DNA of 64,000 bases from a virus: the IMG/VR virus record IMGVR_UViG_3300020220_000008, positions 62,001 through 126,000 of that record; one strand, 5' to 3'. Both the position numbers and the translations under genes were made by a program. How positions within the stretch are numbered: the stretch's first letter is position 1; the number at the start of each line of letters is the position of its first letter. This document shows positions 9,672-18,257 of this stretch, one piece after another. The notes under the pieces were generated by a model. It saw only the letters and a program-made list of their open reading frames with translations. It ran no database searches and was not told the DNA's origin.

Positions 9672-12600
9672 TTAGTTAAAAGTTACTTTACCATTGAAGG
9701 TTTTTTTATTGTCATTAAGATTTACACTGCTATATAAATCTTTCAATTTTTTGTTCTTATCGTTTAGATTGGTTGTCGATGGTGATACAAAATTGCATTT
9801 TTTTATTTGTGTGTCAGGAAGTTTAAATTTGGACAAAGTATCATACTCTTGTGATTTTTCAATGTTTTCAAAAATGTTGCTCCATCCTTTTTGAAATTCC
9901 GTATAATTATTTTTTAAACTTAAACATCTTTCTTTCAATTTTTCAATTACCGTTGCATTTCCTTTAATTTCATTACCGCTTGTTAAATCTTCTATAAATT
10001 TCGTATATAAATCTTCTTTTGTAAATAATGGGGACATCGCGATATAAAACCTATTATAGGCACAACTATCTCCGAAAGGGTATTGGTTACCAACGCCAGT
10101 TTTATTTTGAAATTTGCAGTCTTGTCCATTTTCTATGGTAGATTTTTTTTTATTATAAAATCCATCTTTGGATGTAACATTATTACTAACCAATAAAGAT
10201 TCAAATTTAGAAAGAGCCTCAGGGACTTTATTGGTATACAAGTTTGCCAAAGTTCCTTCTGTTGTTGCCGGTCCAAAAAAAGTATCACCACTCAAATCAT
10301 ATGTAACGGGTTCATTATTAGATCCGAGCTCACCATCTAATTTTGAATTTACAACGTCCAATTGTCTAAATATGAAATTTAAATTAGTCTGATTTTTTAT
10401 TAGATTAGAAGTGTTATTTGTAACGATATCAGACATCGGGCCTTTTCTTTCGTTAGCATAATTTTGTAATTTATCTTCAAGTTCTCTTTTTATTTTGTTT
10501 GTCATTTGACTTACTCCTTTCAAAAATTCTAATATTGGGTCATCATTTTTTTCAATGTCTTTTTTAACATCTCCTACTAACTCATCTATATAACCCAAAT
10601 CTACATTACTTTTACCAAAAAGAATTGTTTTAGTTTTATCATTGGTGTATTCAGAAAGTTCTCCTTCAGTATATGACCTATCTTGAAGTGCAATTTGAAC
10701 TAAACCATAGTTATAATCATTATTAATTTTAGAAATACATTCATAATATGATTTAAAATAAAGTTGTAGTCCGTCTTGTAAAGATAGTAATGTAGAGTCA
10801 TAGTCCATTTCAGTAGCGCTTGCTACTACTCCTACAGTTGTTCCCCCTTTTTTTGGTTGGATATTATTTGCAATATTATCCGCCTGTTGTGAACTAAGAT
10901 TTGGAAGACCCGATGTTAATTGTTGGACCACATATTGGTCCAATTTACTAGTGTCTTCTGTTGGAGTGGCTCTTTCGTCATAGATTTCAGTATTAGCATA
11001 ATAGTTAAATGATAATGCATTTTGAAGTTCTTGTACGGGTTCTCTAAGACCCATACCACCTATAATATTAAACGTCAGGGTTATGTTTGCCAACATAGGT
11101 TGAACTCCGATACCTTCAGGGTTGATGTCCAAAATAAGAGGATCGTAACTAATAGATAATTGTGTTGGTACAATCTTAGTGTGATAAAAGTCACCAACTC
11201 TTAAGATTAGTATAGGAGGAGCACCAAAAGTAGTGTTTAGTGCGTCATTATATTTTGGTCGACCATCCGTTCCTATTACAGGAATTGTTTGTCCTGGTCT
11301 TGTACATTGCTGTAAAAATGTTAATCTAGCATTCAAACCTTCAGGTGTCATTGAATGGAAAGTTGGGCTAAAAAATTTAATTTTTTCTTTTATTGTATCA
11401 TATATCATTGGGTCACTTTCTTTTATAACCTGGAAATAGTCACATTCAGTAAAAAGATTTCTTAGTATTTTTTTCGATATTCCTTCTTTGATTTTTTGTT
11501 CAACTGTAAGTTTTGGCTCGGGTTTAATACTTTGGGTTTGGCCTGTTAATATATTCGGGACTGGTGTTGGTTTTGGGGTTGGTGGTGCTTGACTTGGTTG
11601 TGGTTGTTCAGTAATTGGTACTTCTATTGTTACACTTTTAATCGAAACTCTCCTACAAGCCATTGCCGGTATACTATACCACTGAGCTTTGCTAGAAGAT
11701 TCAACATCTCCCGATGTTGGGTTATTTGTTGAGACTGTTGTTATATTTTTTGTACAGTCAACTGAGGCGTTCAATACAGGACCACCTTGTGATGTTGTAA
11801 CACTTATATCAACATTATCATCGGGGGATTTAGGTTTTTCTTGTGTTTTTGGTATAACCAATTGTTCGCCCGCAGAATCAAAGTTCATGGTAAAAAAACC
11901 ATCGGATTGATATTTTTCTAGTGTATTACCGTCTTTTAATTTTTGAGCTAAAAACCATTTTTTCACCGAATCGTTTCTTCTTTCAGATAATTTTTTATTA
12001 TATGATAATTTTTGGGGAGCTGAAGCAGACCCAACTAACTGCATTGTAACTTTACCTTTTTTGTCAACTAATACTTCATTTAATTTATTCAAAAAGTCAG
12101 TTTGTATAAATTCAAAATTACCTTGTATTACCGAAGAAAAAAAGTTAGGTATTCCATCTTTCGAAAATGGATCAGTTCCAACATAAACTGTTTGGGGGGC
12201 TTGTTGTAGATAAGTTGGTTGTAGTCCTATATATTGATTATAATAAATATCGTATGGTGAGGCGGCAACAGTTTCTGGATTGCCTTTTGGAATATCATTT
12301 TCAAAATAAAATGCGTATCCAACAAAAGTATCTACATTAGTTTTATCGTACTGAATGTTTGTTTGGGTTTGAGTTCCTGTACTAGTAGAATTTTGAGTAT
12401 TGTCTGATCCTGACGAATCCCCTTCGACGGTTGTTTCTTGGTTGATGGGTAAACTTTCATAAACTTGTATTTGTTCTTCACTTGTCAATCTCGGGTTATT
12501 AAGTATTTGTTGATACGTATAAAGATCTTTTGTTGGTATAGTGTTGAATTTAATTCCTAACTCATATAAATCATATTTAGTACAACCAGCAAAAAATGAG

Positions 12601-14750
12601 TCAACAACACTTTGTATTCTTTCCTTTGACGCACCTTTCATTTGTTTTTCAATAATTGTGTTCATCATGGATGGTGAGTCAACAACTATTGTCCAAGAAA
12701 GTGAACCTGTTCTTGATGTATTTTTGTAGGTATAAATTGGTTCAGGTCTTCCAATAAAAGATGTTGAATTAAAATCCGGTTTTGTGTCATCAGAAAACTT
12801 TAAGTTATACGGTGGAAACCACATTATTCTACCACCATTAGGTCCTTTTTCACAAACAGGTAAATCATCGTAAGTAAAACCAGGTCTGTCCGATGTTCTC
12901 CAAGCCAAATTTTCTAAAGAAAACATATATTTTTTTACTTTACCATCAACAATATTGGTGGATCCAGGATTTTTTAGTGGTGCAATATTTAAATTATACG
13001 TGTTATCAAATATAGAATAATCAAACTTTCTACCTGATGTTGTTATACCATCAACTTTTTGTAAATCAGCATAAGTATAATATGGTGTATCTTTTTGGAA
13101 TATTCTACAATACTCTAATCCAGCCTGAGTACCATCCGATTGATTAACATATGAAAGTACTTTAGATCCTTTAGTCAATTCTTTGTAACCGTCATTGAAC
13201 ACTTTTGATACTTGATTTATTGCCGTACCTACATGTTTTAATCTTGCCTGTCCTTGAACTTGATCGGCCGATTCTACTAATTTTTGAGTTTGGTATAAGA
13301 TAGACCCTGGTTTGAACGCTATGTCCGTTGATTGATATCTTAAGTAATCTGCAGAAATTTCATTAAATTCACCATCGGAAGATCCAACACCACCACCAAT
13401 TGTTGCATGAAAACCTGCATTTTCTTTATATTTGGGTGATGTCCAAACTAATTGTCCTGAGGTTCCTCCGCCATCACTGTATGATTTTCCTTTAAGCCCG
13501 AAATTTAATTGATCTTCATTTCCTTCGTATAAGATTGCAAGCTCTTGAGGCCCATAAACAATTGTGGCTTGTTGTTGTCCGAATTGGTTTACTGGAACTT
13601 GGTTTGGTGGTGAATCGATTAAACTCGGTTCAACGTTCGAGTTTCCTACATAATAGGTTCCTGTTGCAGGTGTATCTTGTCCAACTAAAGTTCCCGCTAA
13701 AGCCGAAATTCCTTGTATAAAACCTATGTTATACGAGGGTCTATAAATATTATAGTTGAGGGTTGCAAATAATACTGATCTTGTCCCGTTACCAGTATTT
13801 GCAACAAAAATTTCTGAAGGATTTCTTGTTTTATTTAAAATAGGAGCCAATAAACCACCTGTTAGATTATTTACAATATTTAATCCAGAGTTGGTTTGTT
13901 GTGGATTAGTATAAGGATTTGTTTCTTCGAAATAGTCTCCTGGTATAAATGAAACAGGAAAATATGTACCTGTCAATCTATTAGCTAAAGAAATTGTTGC
14001 CAATACAGGCCCTTCGGGAACTGTTATTCTCCAGTCTCTAATAAATAATGGTTGTTGCCCTGTTGCTAACAGACTAGCTGAAAATGGATCTGTGATTGTA
14101 TCTAAATTAATTGACCCAATCGTTGCTTGTTCTATTTCTTGCGCAATTCTTTCATTGAACGCAAATTTCAATTGTGCGGCTCCTATTTTTGCTAAGTAAC
14201 TGTCTGCGGATAAGGGTCCATTTGATCCTATTGGATCATCTTGAAAAACAATATTAAATGGTGAATATGAAGAAAAATTGAAATAGTTAGGATACCAATA
14301 TGGTTGATAAATATTATTTCCAATTTGAACGTCTGTAATAATTATCAAATCTTTGTAACCTCCACTAGGCCCAAATTTATTTGTAACATAAGCAGATTCA
14401 ATATAAAATTCGTTTAATAAAACCAATCCTTGTGTTTGTTCTCCGTTCAATGGATAATACGGTCCTTGGTTTGGTTCTGATATAGGTGTAACATTAACAC
14501 CAATAGGTTCCCCAAACCCGCCGTCGGGCCCATATTCATTCAGTGGATATAATTCCGATGCGAATAAATTGCTTGATACATAGTTATTCGGGGAGTCAAT
14601 AACATTACTTACTGTTAAATTTGTTTCGAAATTTATTGGGTTTCCTGGTGAAGTATAAGCACCAAGAACATTGTAAGGTTGTAAATTTCTTACCAACAAT
14701 TGTTTTCGAAACAATTCAGAATTACCAAAAGACAAAAAACTATCTGCCAT
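9672..14750 (-). CDS. Giant baseplate/tail protein with OmpA-like domain (1692 aa)
   Basis: A tail-module structural protein. The N-terminal ~870 residues are beta-rich and unassigned. Residues about 890-1000 resemble an OmpA-C peptidoglycan-binding domain: VTMQLVGSASAPQ followed by LSERRNDSVKKWFLAQKL. A Pro-rich linker (QAPPTPKPTPVPN) follows near 1055. Residues about 1190-1255 (LILDINPEGIGVQPMLANIT, then LQNALSFNYYANTEIYDERA) match a conserved block that I associate with baseplate or tube-initiator proteins of marine and freshwater T4-like phages. The C-terminal 430 residues are mainly helical. The ATG at 14750 follows a TATTTAT box by 11 nt. It may contain the function of gp48/gp54, but this is unproven. 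Confidence 0.65.
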   Translation of the reverse strand: MADSFLSFGNSELFRKQLLVRNLQPYNVLGAYTSPGNPINFETNLTVSNVIDSPNNYVSSNLFASELYPLNEYGPDGGFGEPIGVNVTPISEPNQGPYYPLNGEQTQGLVLLNEFYIESAYVTNKFGPSGGYKDLIIITDVQIGNNIYQPYWYPNYFNFSSYSPFNIVFQDDPIGSNGPLSADSYLAKIGAAQLKFAFNERIAQEIEQATIGSINLDTITDPFSASLLATGQQPLFIRDWRITVPEGPVLATISLANRLTGTYFPVSFIPGDYFEETNPYTNPQQTNSGLNIVNNLTGGLLAPILNKTRNPSEIFVANTGNGTRSVLFATLNYNIYRPSYNIGFIQGISALAGTLVGQDTPATGTYYVGNSNVEPSLIDSPPNQVPVNQFGQQQATIVYGPQELAILYEGNEDQLNFGLKGKSYSDGGGTSGQLVWTSPKYKENAGFHATIGGGVGSSDGEFNEISADYLRYQSTDIAFKPGSILYQTQKLVESADQVQGQARLKHVGTAINQVSKVFNDGYKELTKGSKVLSYVNQSDGTQAGLEYCRIFQKDTPYYTYADLQKVDGITTSGRKFDYSIFDNTYNLNIAPLKNPGSTNIVDGKVKKYMFSLENLAWRTSDRPGFTYDDLPVCEKGPNGGRIMWFPPYNLKFSDDTKPDFNSTSFIGRPEPIYTYKNTSRTGSLSWTIVVDSPSMMNTIIEKQMKGASKERIQSVVDSFFAGCTKYDLYELGIKFNTIPTKDLYTYQQILNNPRLTSEEQIQVYESLPINQETTVEGDSSGSDNTQNSTSTGTQTQTNIQYDKTNVDTFVGYAFYFENDIPKGNPETVAASPYDIYYNQYIGLQPTYLQQAPQTVYVGTDPFSKDGIPNFFSSVIQGNFEFIQTDFLNKLNEVLVDKKGKVTMQLVGSASAPQKLSYNKKLSERRNDSVKKWFLAQKLKDGNTLEKYQSDGFFTMNFDSAGEQLVIPKTQEKPKSPDDNVDISVTTSQGGPVLNASVDCTKNITTVSTNNPTSGDVESSSKAQWYSIPAMACRRVSIKSVTIEVPITEQPQPSQAPPTPKPTPVPNILTGQTQSIKPEPKLTVEQKIKEGISKKILRNLFTECDYFQVIKESDPMIYDTIKEKIKFFSPTFHSMTPEGLNARLTFLQQCTRPGQTIPVIGTDGRPKYNDALNTTFGAPPILILRVGDFYHTKIVPTQLSISYDPLILDINPEGIGVQPMLANITLTFNIIGGMGLREPVQELQNALSFNYYANTEIYDERATPTEDTSKLDQYVVQQLTSGLPNLSSQQADNIANNIQPKKGGTTVGVVASATEMDYDSTLLSLQDGLQLYFKSYYECISKINNDYNYGLVQIALQDRSYTEGELSEYTNDKTKTILFGKSNVDLGYIDELVGDVKKDIEKNDDPILEFLKGVSQMTNKIKRELEDKLQNYANERKGPMSDIVTNNTSNLIKNQTNLNFIFRQLDVVNSKLDGELGSNNEPVTYDLSGDTFFGPATTEGTLANLYTNKVPEALSKFESLLVSNNVTSKDGFYNKKKSTIENGQDCKFQNKTGVGNQYPFGDSCAYNRFYIAMSPLFTKEDLYTKFIEDLTSGNEIKGNATVIEKLKERCLSLKNNYTEFQKGWSNIFENIEKSQEYDTLSKFKLPDTQIKKCNFVSPSTTNLNDKNKKLKDLYSSVNLNDNKKTFNGKVTFN

Positions 14751-14761
14751 TATTTTATTTT

Positions 14762-14768
14762 ATAAATA
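14762..14768 (-). promoter_or_regulatory. TATTTAT box upstream of 1692-aa baseplate gene
   Basis: Sense-strand TATTTAT 11 nt before the ATG at 14750, in the 50-nt gap after the tape-measure gene. Confidence 0.45.
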
Positions 14769-14800
14769 GATAATAGAGGTTTTTTTTACAACTAAATCAC

Positions 14801-16654
14801 TTACTGCGGTTTGTTTTTAGTACCAGTCTCTGCTGATGGAGATTTACCAATCATAAGACTATAAATACTTTTAGCAAAATCTTGGTCATTGAATGCCGCT
14901 TCTGCCACATTTTGAAAGTCTGATTTACTTAAATTTGCAGTATTGGGTCCTCCGTTAACAGTAACTTCATGTTTTACCGTCACTTGACCTGAAGCCTCGA
15001 CTTTTTTTGGATCTCCGTAAGCCTTTTCAAATGTATTTTTCATTTCTTGGAATGTTTTAGTAGCAGCATCATCAATAGCTGTTTTTCCTTTTGTTTCCAT
15101 GTCTGAAAGATTTTTAACTAAATCGCTCAAGTTTTTTTGGTATCCTTGTTCGTCTCCTTTAAGCAAAGATTTAATTGACTCTTCTACAGGCGTTAATACT
15201 TGACTGATTGGTTTTCTAGTTCCCTCTGTTGTTATTGGTTGATTTATACCCCTCGCGTAATCTGTATTTAGTTTCATCATAGTAGTAAATAATTTTTCAA
15301 CAGGTTCTGCGGTTGCCCTTCCAAAACCAACGGCCGCCTTTGTGCCACCTATCGCAAGATTAATTTGTTGTAGTTGAGTTAATTGATCGTATGCTAATTG
15401 TTCAACAGTTTTTGCTTGTTCCGTTTGAGATTCTTTTAATTTTGTAATATCTTCGGGAGTCAATTGATCGACTTGTTTTAACACAACTTCTCCAGTTTTC
15501 TCATCTTTAACGTTTATAGTTGCAACTCCATCCTTCATTTGTGCCATGCTAGCAATCAACTCTTTTGTTTCTTTATTACCTTCGGCAAAACTTGGAAGTT
15601 TTATTTGGGACATTTTTTTGTCAAAGTCGGCGGCTTTAATAGACATCCCGGCAAGTTCATCAGCTGTCATTCCAAGAGCTCCTGCAACTTCGCGTAATCT
15701 TCTTTGAGCTCCTGGCATTATTTCAAACTTATTTGTTTGTTCATTAAATTTTGTAAATTCTTTAGATATGTTTAATATTTCATTTTGTAGTGCTGCCGGA
15801 TCATTTTGAGCCATGTCCATTGCTCTCAACGGATCTAATAATGCACCACTTGTAACTCCCAATCTTTGAAGTTCGGCCGACATTTCTATCGCTTTTTCAG
15901 GAGAAAATAAATCGTCGGCAATTTTGAATACTTTACTCATGTCTACCCCAAGTCTAGCTGCTTGAACGGACATTTTAGTTAACCCCTCAATTCCATTGTT
16001 AAAATTATACAAATTTAATTTTCCGATATTTGATACAACTAAATTAGACACCCCTGCTACTGAAACTCCAGCACTTCTTGCTGCGTTGGCAACTTTTAAC
16101 ATTTCATCTCCAACATCATATATTGATATTCCAACCTCTCTGAAGTTTTTAGTTAAAGTCCCTATTTCTTGTCCAGTACCTTGTGCGGCAGCACTCATTT
16201 CGACAATAGCCTCTTTACCTATACTTGCGGCCCCACCTAAACCTTCTGCCATTTTTTCTATATTTTTTACTGCGTTTTCTTGTTCAATTCCCATTCTAAT
16301 TAAGTCTGGAGAAACGTCAGCTATAGATTGTCTGAATTCTTCCATTCTTCCTTTACCAACACCCATAGTAGCCGACAAGGATGTTGCTTGTTCATCTAAA
16401 AGTTTAAGGAATGGATCTTTGTTCAATCCTTCACCAGCCAACGCATTACTTACTGATTGCATAGTGGATTGTGTTGTATCTAGAATACCTTTTAATCCGA
16501 CAGTCCAAGAATTAATTAATTTTGGATTAAAGTTAAGTAAGTCTGATTTTTCCTCTAATGATCCTACACCCCCTTGGATCCATTGTTTTTTAGCCTTTGC
16601 AATCTCGTCAGCAACTAATTTTTCAACCTCTGCTTTAGTAAATGTATCCCCCAT
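14801..16654 (-). CDS. Tape-measure protein (gp29-like)
   Basis: A 617-residue, almost wholly helical protein with long Ala/Gly/Met-rich hydrophobic stretches (for example AEGLGGAASIGKEAIVEMSA near 135-155) and coiled-coil-like segments, as expected of a tail tape measure. T4 gp29 has 590 residues, so similar length predicts a tail about as long as T4's. Its position is diagnostic: tail tube, then a chaperone gene with an overlapping second frame, then this gene. That is the canonical order in long-tailed phages. A TATTTAT box lies 15 nt upstream of the ATG. Confidence 0.8.
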   Translation of the reverse strand: MGDTFTKAEVEKLVADEIAKAKKQWIQGGVGSLEEKSDLLNFNPKLINSWTVGLKGILDTTQSTMQSVSNALAGEGLNKDPFLKLLDEQATSLSATMGVGKGRMEEFRQSIADVSPDLIRMGIEQENAVKNIEKMAEGLGGAASIGKEAIVEMSAAAQGTGQEIGTLTKNFREVGISIYDVGDEMLKVANAARSAGVSVAGVSNLVVSNIGKLNLYNFNNGIEGLTKMSVQAARLGVDMSKVFKIADDLFSPEKAIEMSAELQRLGVTSGALLDPLRAMDMAQNDPAALQNEILNISKEFTKFNEQTNKFEIMPGAQRRLREVAGALGMTADELAGMSIKAADFDKKMSQIKLPSFAEGNKETKELIASMAQMKDGVATINVKDEKTGEVVLKQVDQLTPEDITKLKESQTEQAKTVEQLAYDQLTQLQQINLAIGGTKAAVGFGRATAEPVEKLFTTMMKLNTDYARGINQPITTEGTRKPISQVLTPVEESIKSLLKGDEQGYQKNLSDLVKNLSDMETKGKTAIDDAATKTFQEMKNTFEKAYGDPKKVEASGQVTVKHEVTVNGGPNTANLSKSDFQNVAEAAFNDQDFAKSIYSLMIGKSPSAETGTKNKPQ

Positions 16655-16669
16655 TATTTAGTTTTTTAA

Positions 16670-16676
16670 ATAAATA
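16670..16676 (-). promoter_or_regulatory. TATTTAT box upstream of tape-measure gene
   Basis: Sense-strand TATTTAT 15 nt before the ATG at 16654, at the end of the overlapping chaperone frame. Confidence 0.4.
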
Positions 16677-16679
16677 TTT

Positions 16680-16862
16680 TTAATCTTTGTTTTGTTCTTC
16701 AACAAATTTTTGTATTAAATACTTTCTTACATAAGTTGGCATTGACATAAACTCTGAATATTGAGTTCGGAATATTTTGGAAAAATAATAAAGTTCATCC
16801 AAAATTGTTTTTTTATAAGGCAAAGAAAGGCCGAAAAAACTCCACCCCAAAAGTAATGTCAA
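16680..16862 (-). CDS. Overlapping +1 frame, tail-assembly chaperone extension (gp51-like)
   Basis: This 60-codon frame overlaps the end of the gp26-like gene by 50 nt in the +1 frame. Residues about 18-60 form a convincing helical domain (ILDELYYFSKIFRTQYSEF, then MSMPTYVRKYLIQKFVEEQN), of the type 'F-x-Y-x-x-x-x-x-MP-x-Y-x-R' seen in small tail-assembly chaperone domains. No ATG precedes this domain. The first ATG is inside it, and the only upstream options are TTG. It is therefore more likely to be expressed as a frameshift extension of the upstream protein than as a free gene. The gene order tube - chaperone - overlapping frame - tape measure mirrors lambda G/GT. Confidence 0.6.
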   Translation of the reverse strand: MTLLLGWSFFGLSLPYKKTILDELYYFSKIFRTQYSEFMSMPTYVRKYLIQKFVEEQNKD

Positions 16863-17583
16863 CCATTACTCTTTCTCCTGACGGGGCGATTACTTCTTTT
16901 GATAAATCCAATCTTGGTTCGTTACTATATAAAAATTTTCTGATGTATTTAGAATCTAATATTGGCATTGACTCCACAAACGATGATATTTTAATTCTAT
17001 CTGTATCACCATCTAAAGAAACAATATGTTTATTCAATTTTGTAGTAATAGTTGGTGCCACTCTAAAAGAGGGATAGCTGGCTAGTGTTTTACTAAGGTC
17101 TATTGTTTCACTTAGAGATAGTAGTTTTAATGTTACATTTTTTTTCGAAACAGGTAATGTAACTTCAAAAAGTCCATGTTCGTTTGGACTTGTTTCTACT
17201 TTTTTATAATTCAATTCGTCTAAATAAACAGAGGTCGAAAAATTTTCGTTGGTTTTTGGGTCAACAACGGTAACTTTATACTCTGGCCCAAATGCGGTGT
17301 TTCTTAGAAATAAAAGTATAGCTTCTACATCTCCGTCTAATAATTCTTCTGGTCTTAAATCGTGTTCGAAAAGTTTATTTCTTAATAGGGGTAGTATTAT
17401 AGTTTCATTAACACTTCGTGTTCCATTAAAGTCCGACAGTATGTTTTCATCAACTGCCGTTAGGTATCCTACTTTTACCGATTTTTTTTTAGATTTATAA
17501 TAAACTCCTTGAGTTGGTAGGTTAATAACGTCATGTGGTAGAGTTAAATTCCCATGACCTACAGTGTATTCATTTTGTTCCAT
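16813..17583 (-). CDS. Tail/baseplate assembly protein, gp26-like (T4_baseplate family)
   Basis: A 256-residue protein. Residues about 55-105 carry a block with LLDGDVEAILLFLRNTAFGP, followed by EY and a beta segment, which matches the gp26/T4_baseplate family (T4 gp26 is 208 aa). The N-terminus (LPHDVINLPTQGVYYKSKKK) is also typical. The C-terminal residues (VMVDITFGVEFFRPFF) suggest a beta strand ending close to the stop, where a second frame overlaps. It lies between the tail tube and tape-measure genes, the position of tail-assembly chaperones. A strong terminator separates it from the tube gene upstream, and no clear TATTTAT box precedes it, so it may be expressed at a lower level by readthrough. 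Confidence 0.75.
   Translation of the reverse strand: MEQNEYTVGHGNLTLPHDVINLPTQGVYYKSKKKSVKVGYLTAVDENILSDFNGTRSVNETIILPLLRNKLFEHDLRPEELLDGDVEAILLFLRNTAFGPEYKVTVVDPKTNENFSTSVYLDELNYKKVETSPNEHGLFEVTLPVSKKNVTLKLLSLSETIDLSKTLASYPSFRVAPTITTKLNKHIVSLDGDTDRIKISSFVESMPILDSKYIRKFLYSNEPRLDLSKEVIAPSGERVMVDITFGVEFFRPFFAL
16834..16839 (-). promoter_or_regulatory. Candidate slippery site for programmed +1/-2 frameshift
   Basis: On the minus strand the gp26-like frame reads GAG TTT TTT CGG. A +1 (or -2) slip on this T6 run enters the overlapping 60-codon frame, giving a fusion of about 298 residues. The zero-frame stop (TAA at 16815-16813) lies 19 nt further on and is followed by a run of seven A. Confidence 0.35.
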
Positions 17584-17599
17584 TTTTTTTAAAAAAAAG

Positions 17600-17633
17600 A
17601 TAAAAAAAAACCGTAACTAGTAAAGTATACGGT
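17600..17633 (-). terminator. Rho-independent terminator after tail tube gene
   Basis: Minus-strand arms ACCGTA (17628-17633) and TACGGT (17610-17615) enclose a 12-nt loop and are followed by a run of T (plus-strand A run 17602-17610). It lies 24 bp after the tail tube stop. Confidence 0.75.
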
Positions 17634-17657
17634 CTTTTATAATATGTATGTTTTTTA

Positions 17658-18146
17658 TTAGTAAACTAATATACATCTATCCATTTGCATTGAACAAGTA
17701 ATTCCCGCAATACCATCTTGCGAATATGAAAGACTTCCTCCGTCGTAACCTAAAAGAAATGCCCCTTCTAATATCCATTTTTCAACTACAACACCTGTTG
17801 GGTCTAACATTTCAAGATCTACATTTTTTTTGTAACCTGCAGCATATCCCATACGACCTGTAACAGACTCCGCACAGGTACGAATCCATTCCATAATTGC
17901 TTGAGACGCAGATGGTCCAATAGGGTCTCGAAATTTAACTTGAAGTGCTTCCCATTTAAATCTACCCGCAACATATGTTTCAGTGTTTAGAAACTCTATA
18001 GCTTTTGACGTAATCGTAAGTTTTGGGCGTGAGGTACTTTCAACATACCACTCATTTATTCCAAGTGACGATGGAAATCTGAGGATCCATCGGTTTTCCC
18101 TTTTTGGTTCGTAGGGAATCGGCATTTTCATTAACAAATCAGCCAT
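17658..18146 (-). CDS. 19: Tail tube protein, gp19-like
   Basis: A 162-residue protein, nearly the size of T4 gp19 (163 aa), that forms the inner tail tube. Recognisable features are the opening RENRWILRFPSSLGINEWYV, the middle KWEALQVKFRDPIGPSAS and the C-terminal YSQDGIAGITCSMQMDRCIL. The alternating beta pattern is that of the tube/Hcp fold. It is flanked by its own terminator and an upstream TATTTAT box at 18184-18190 with a 37-nt leader, as expected for one of the most abundant virion proteins. It is followed by the chaperone and tape-measure genes. Confidence 0.9.
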   Translation of the reverse strand: MADLLMKMPIPYEPKRENRWILRFPSSLGINEWYVESTSRPKLTITSKAIEFLNTETYVAGRFKWEALQVKFRDPIGPSASQAIMEWIRTCAESVTGRMGYAAGYKKNVDLEMLDPTGVVVEKWILEGAFLLGYDGGSLSYSQDGIAGITCSMQMDRCILVY

Positions 18147-18183
18147 GTTTTAATTTTTTTTTAATTTTGTTTTATTTTTTATT

Positions 18184-18190
18184 ATAAATA
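18184..18190 (-). promoter_or_regulatory. TATTTAT box upstream of tail tube gene
   Basis: Sense-strand TATTTAT 37 nt before the tail tube ATG at 18146. The spacing is longer than at most genes in this window, leaving an AT-rich leader. Confidence 0.4.
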
Positions 18191-18257
18191 TGAAGTTTTG
18201 AAAAATTTTCTATTTACTTCGAATTTTTTTTAAATTAATTATTATTTAGTGGTTTAA

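Noticed and set aside
15996-16661. A 221-codon plus-strand frame opposite the tape-measure gene
   Set aside because: It is the antisense of an Ala-rich helical gene; composition mirrors that gene and no start signal is present.
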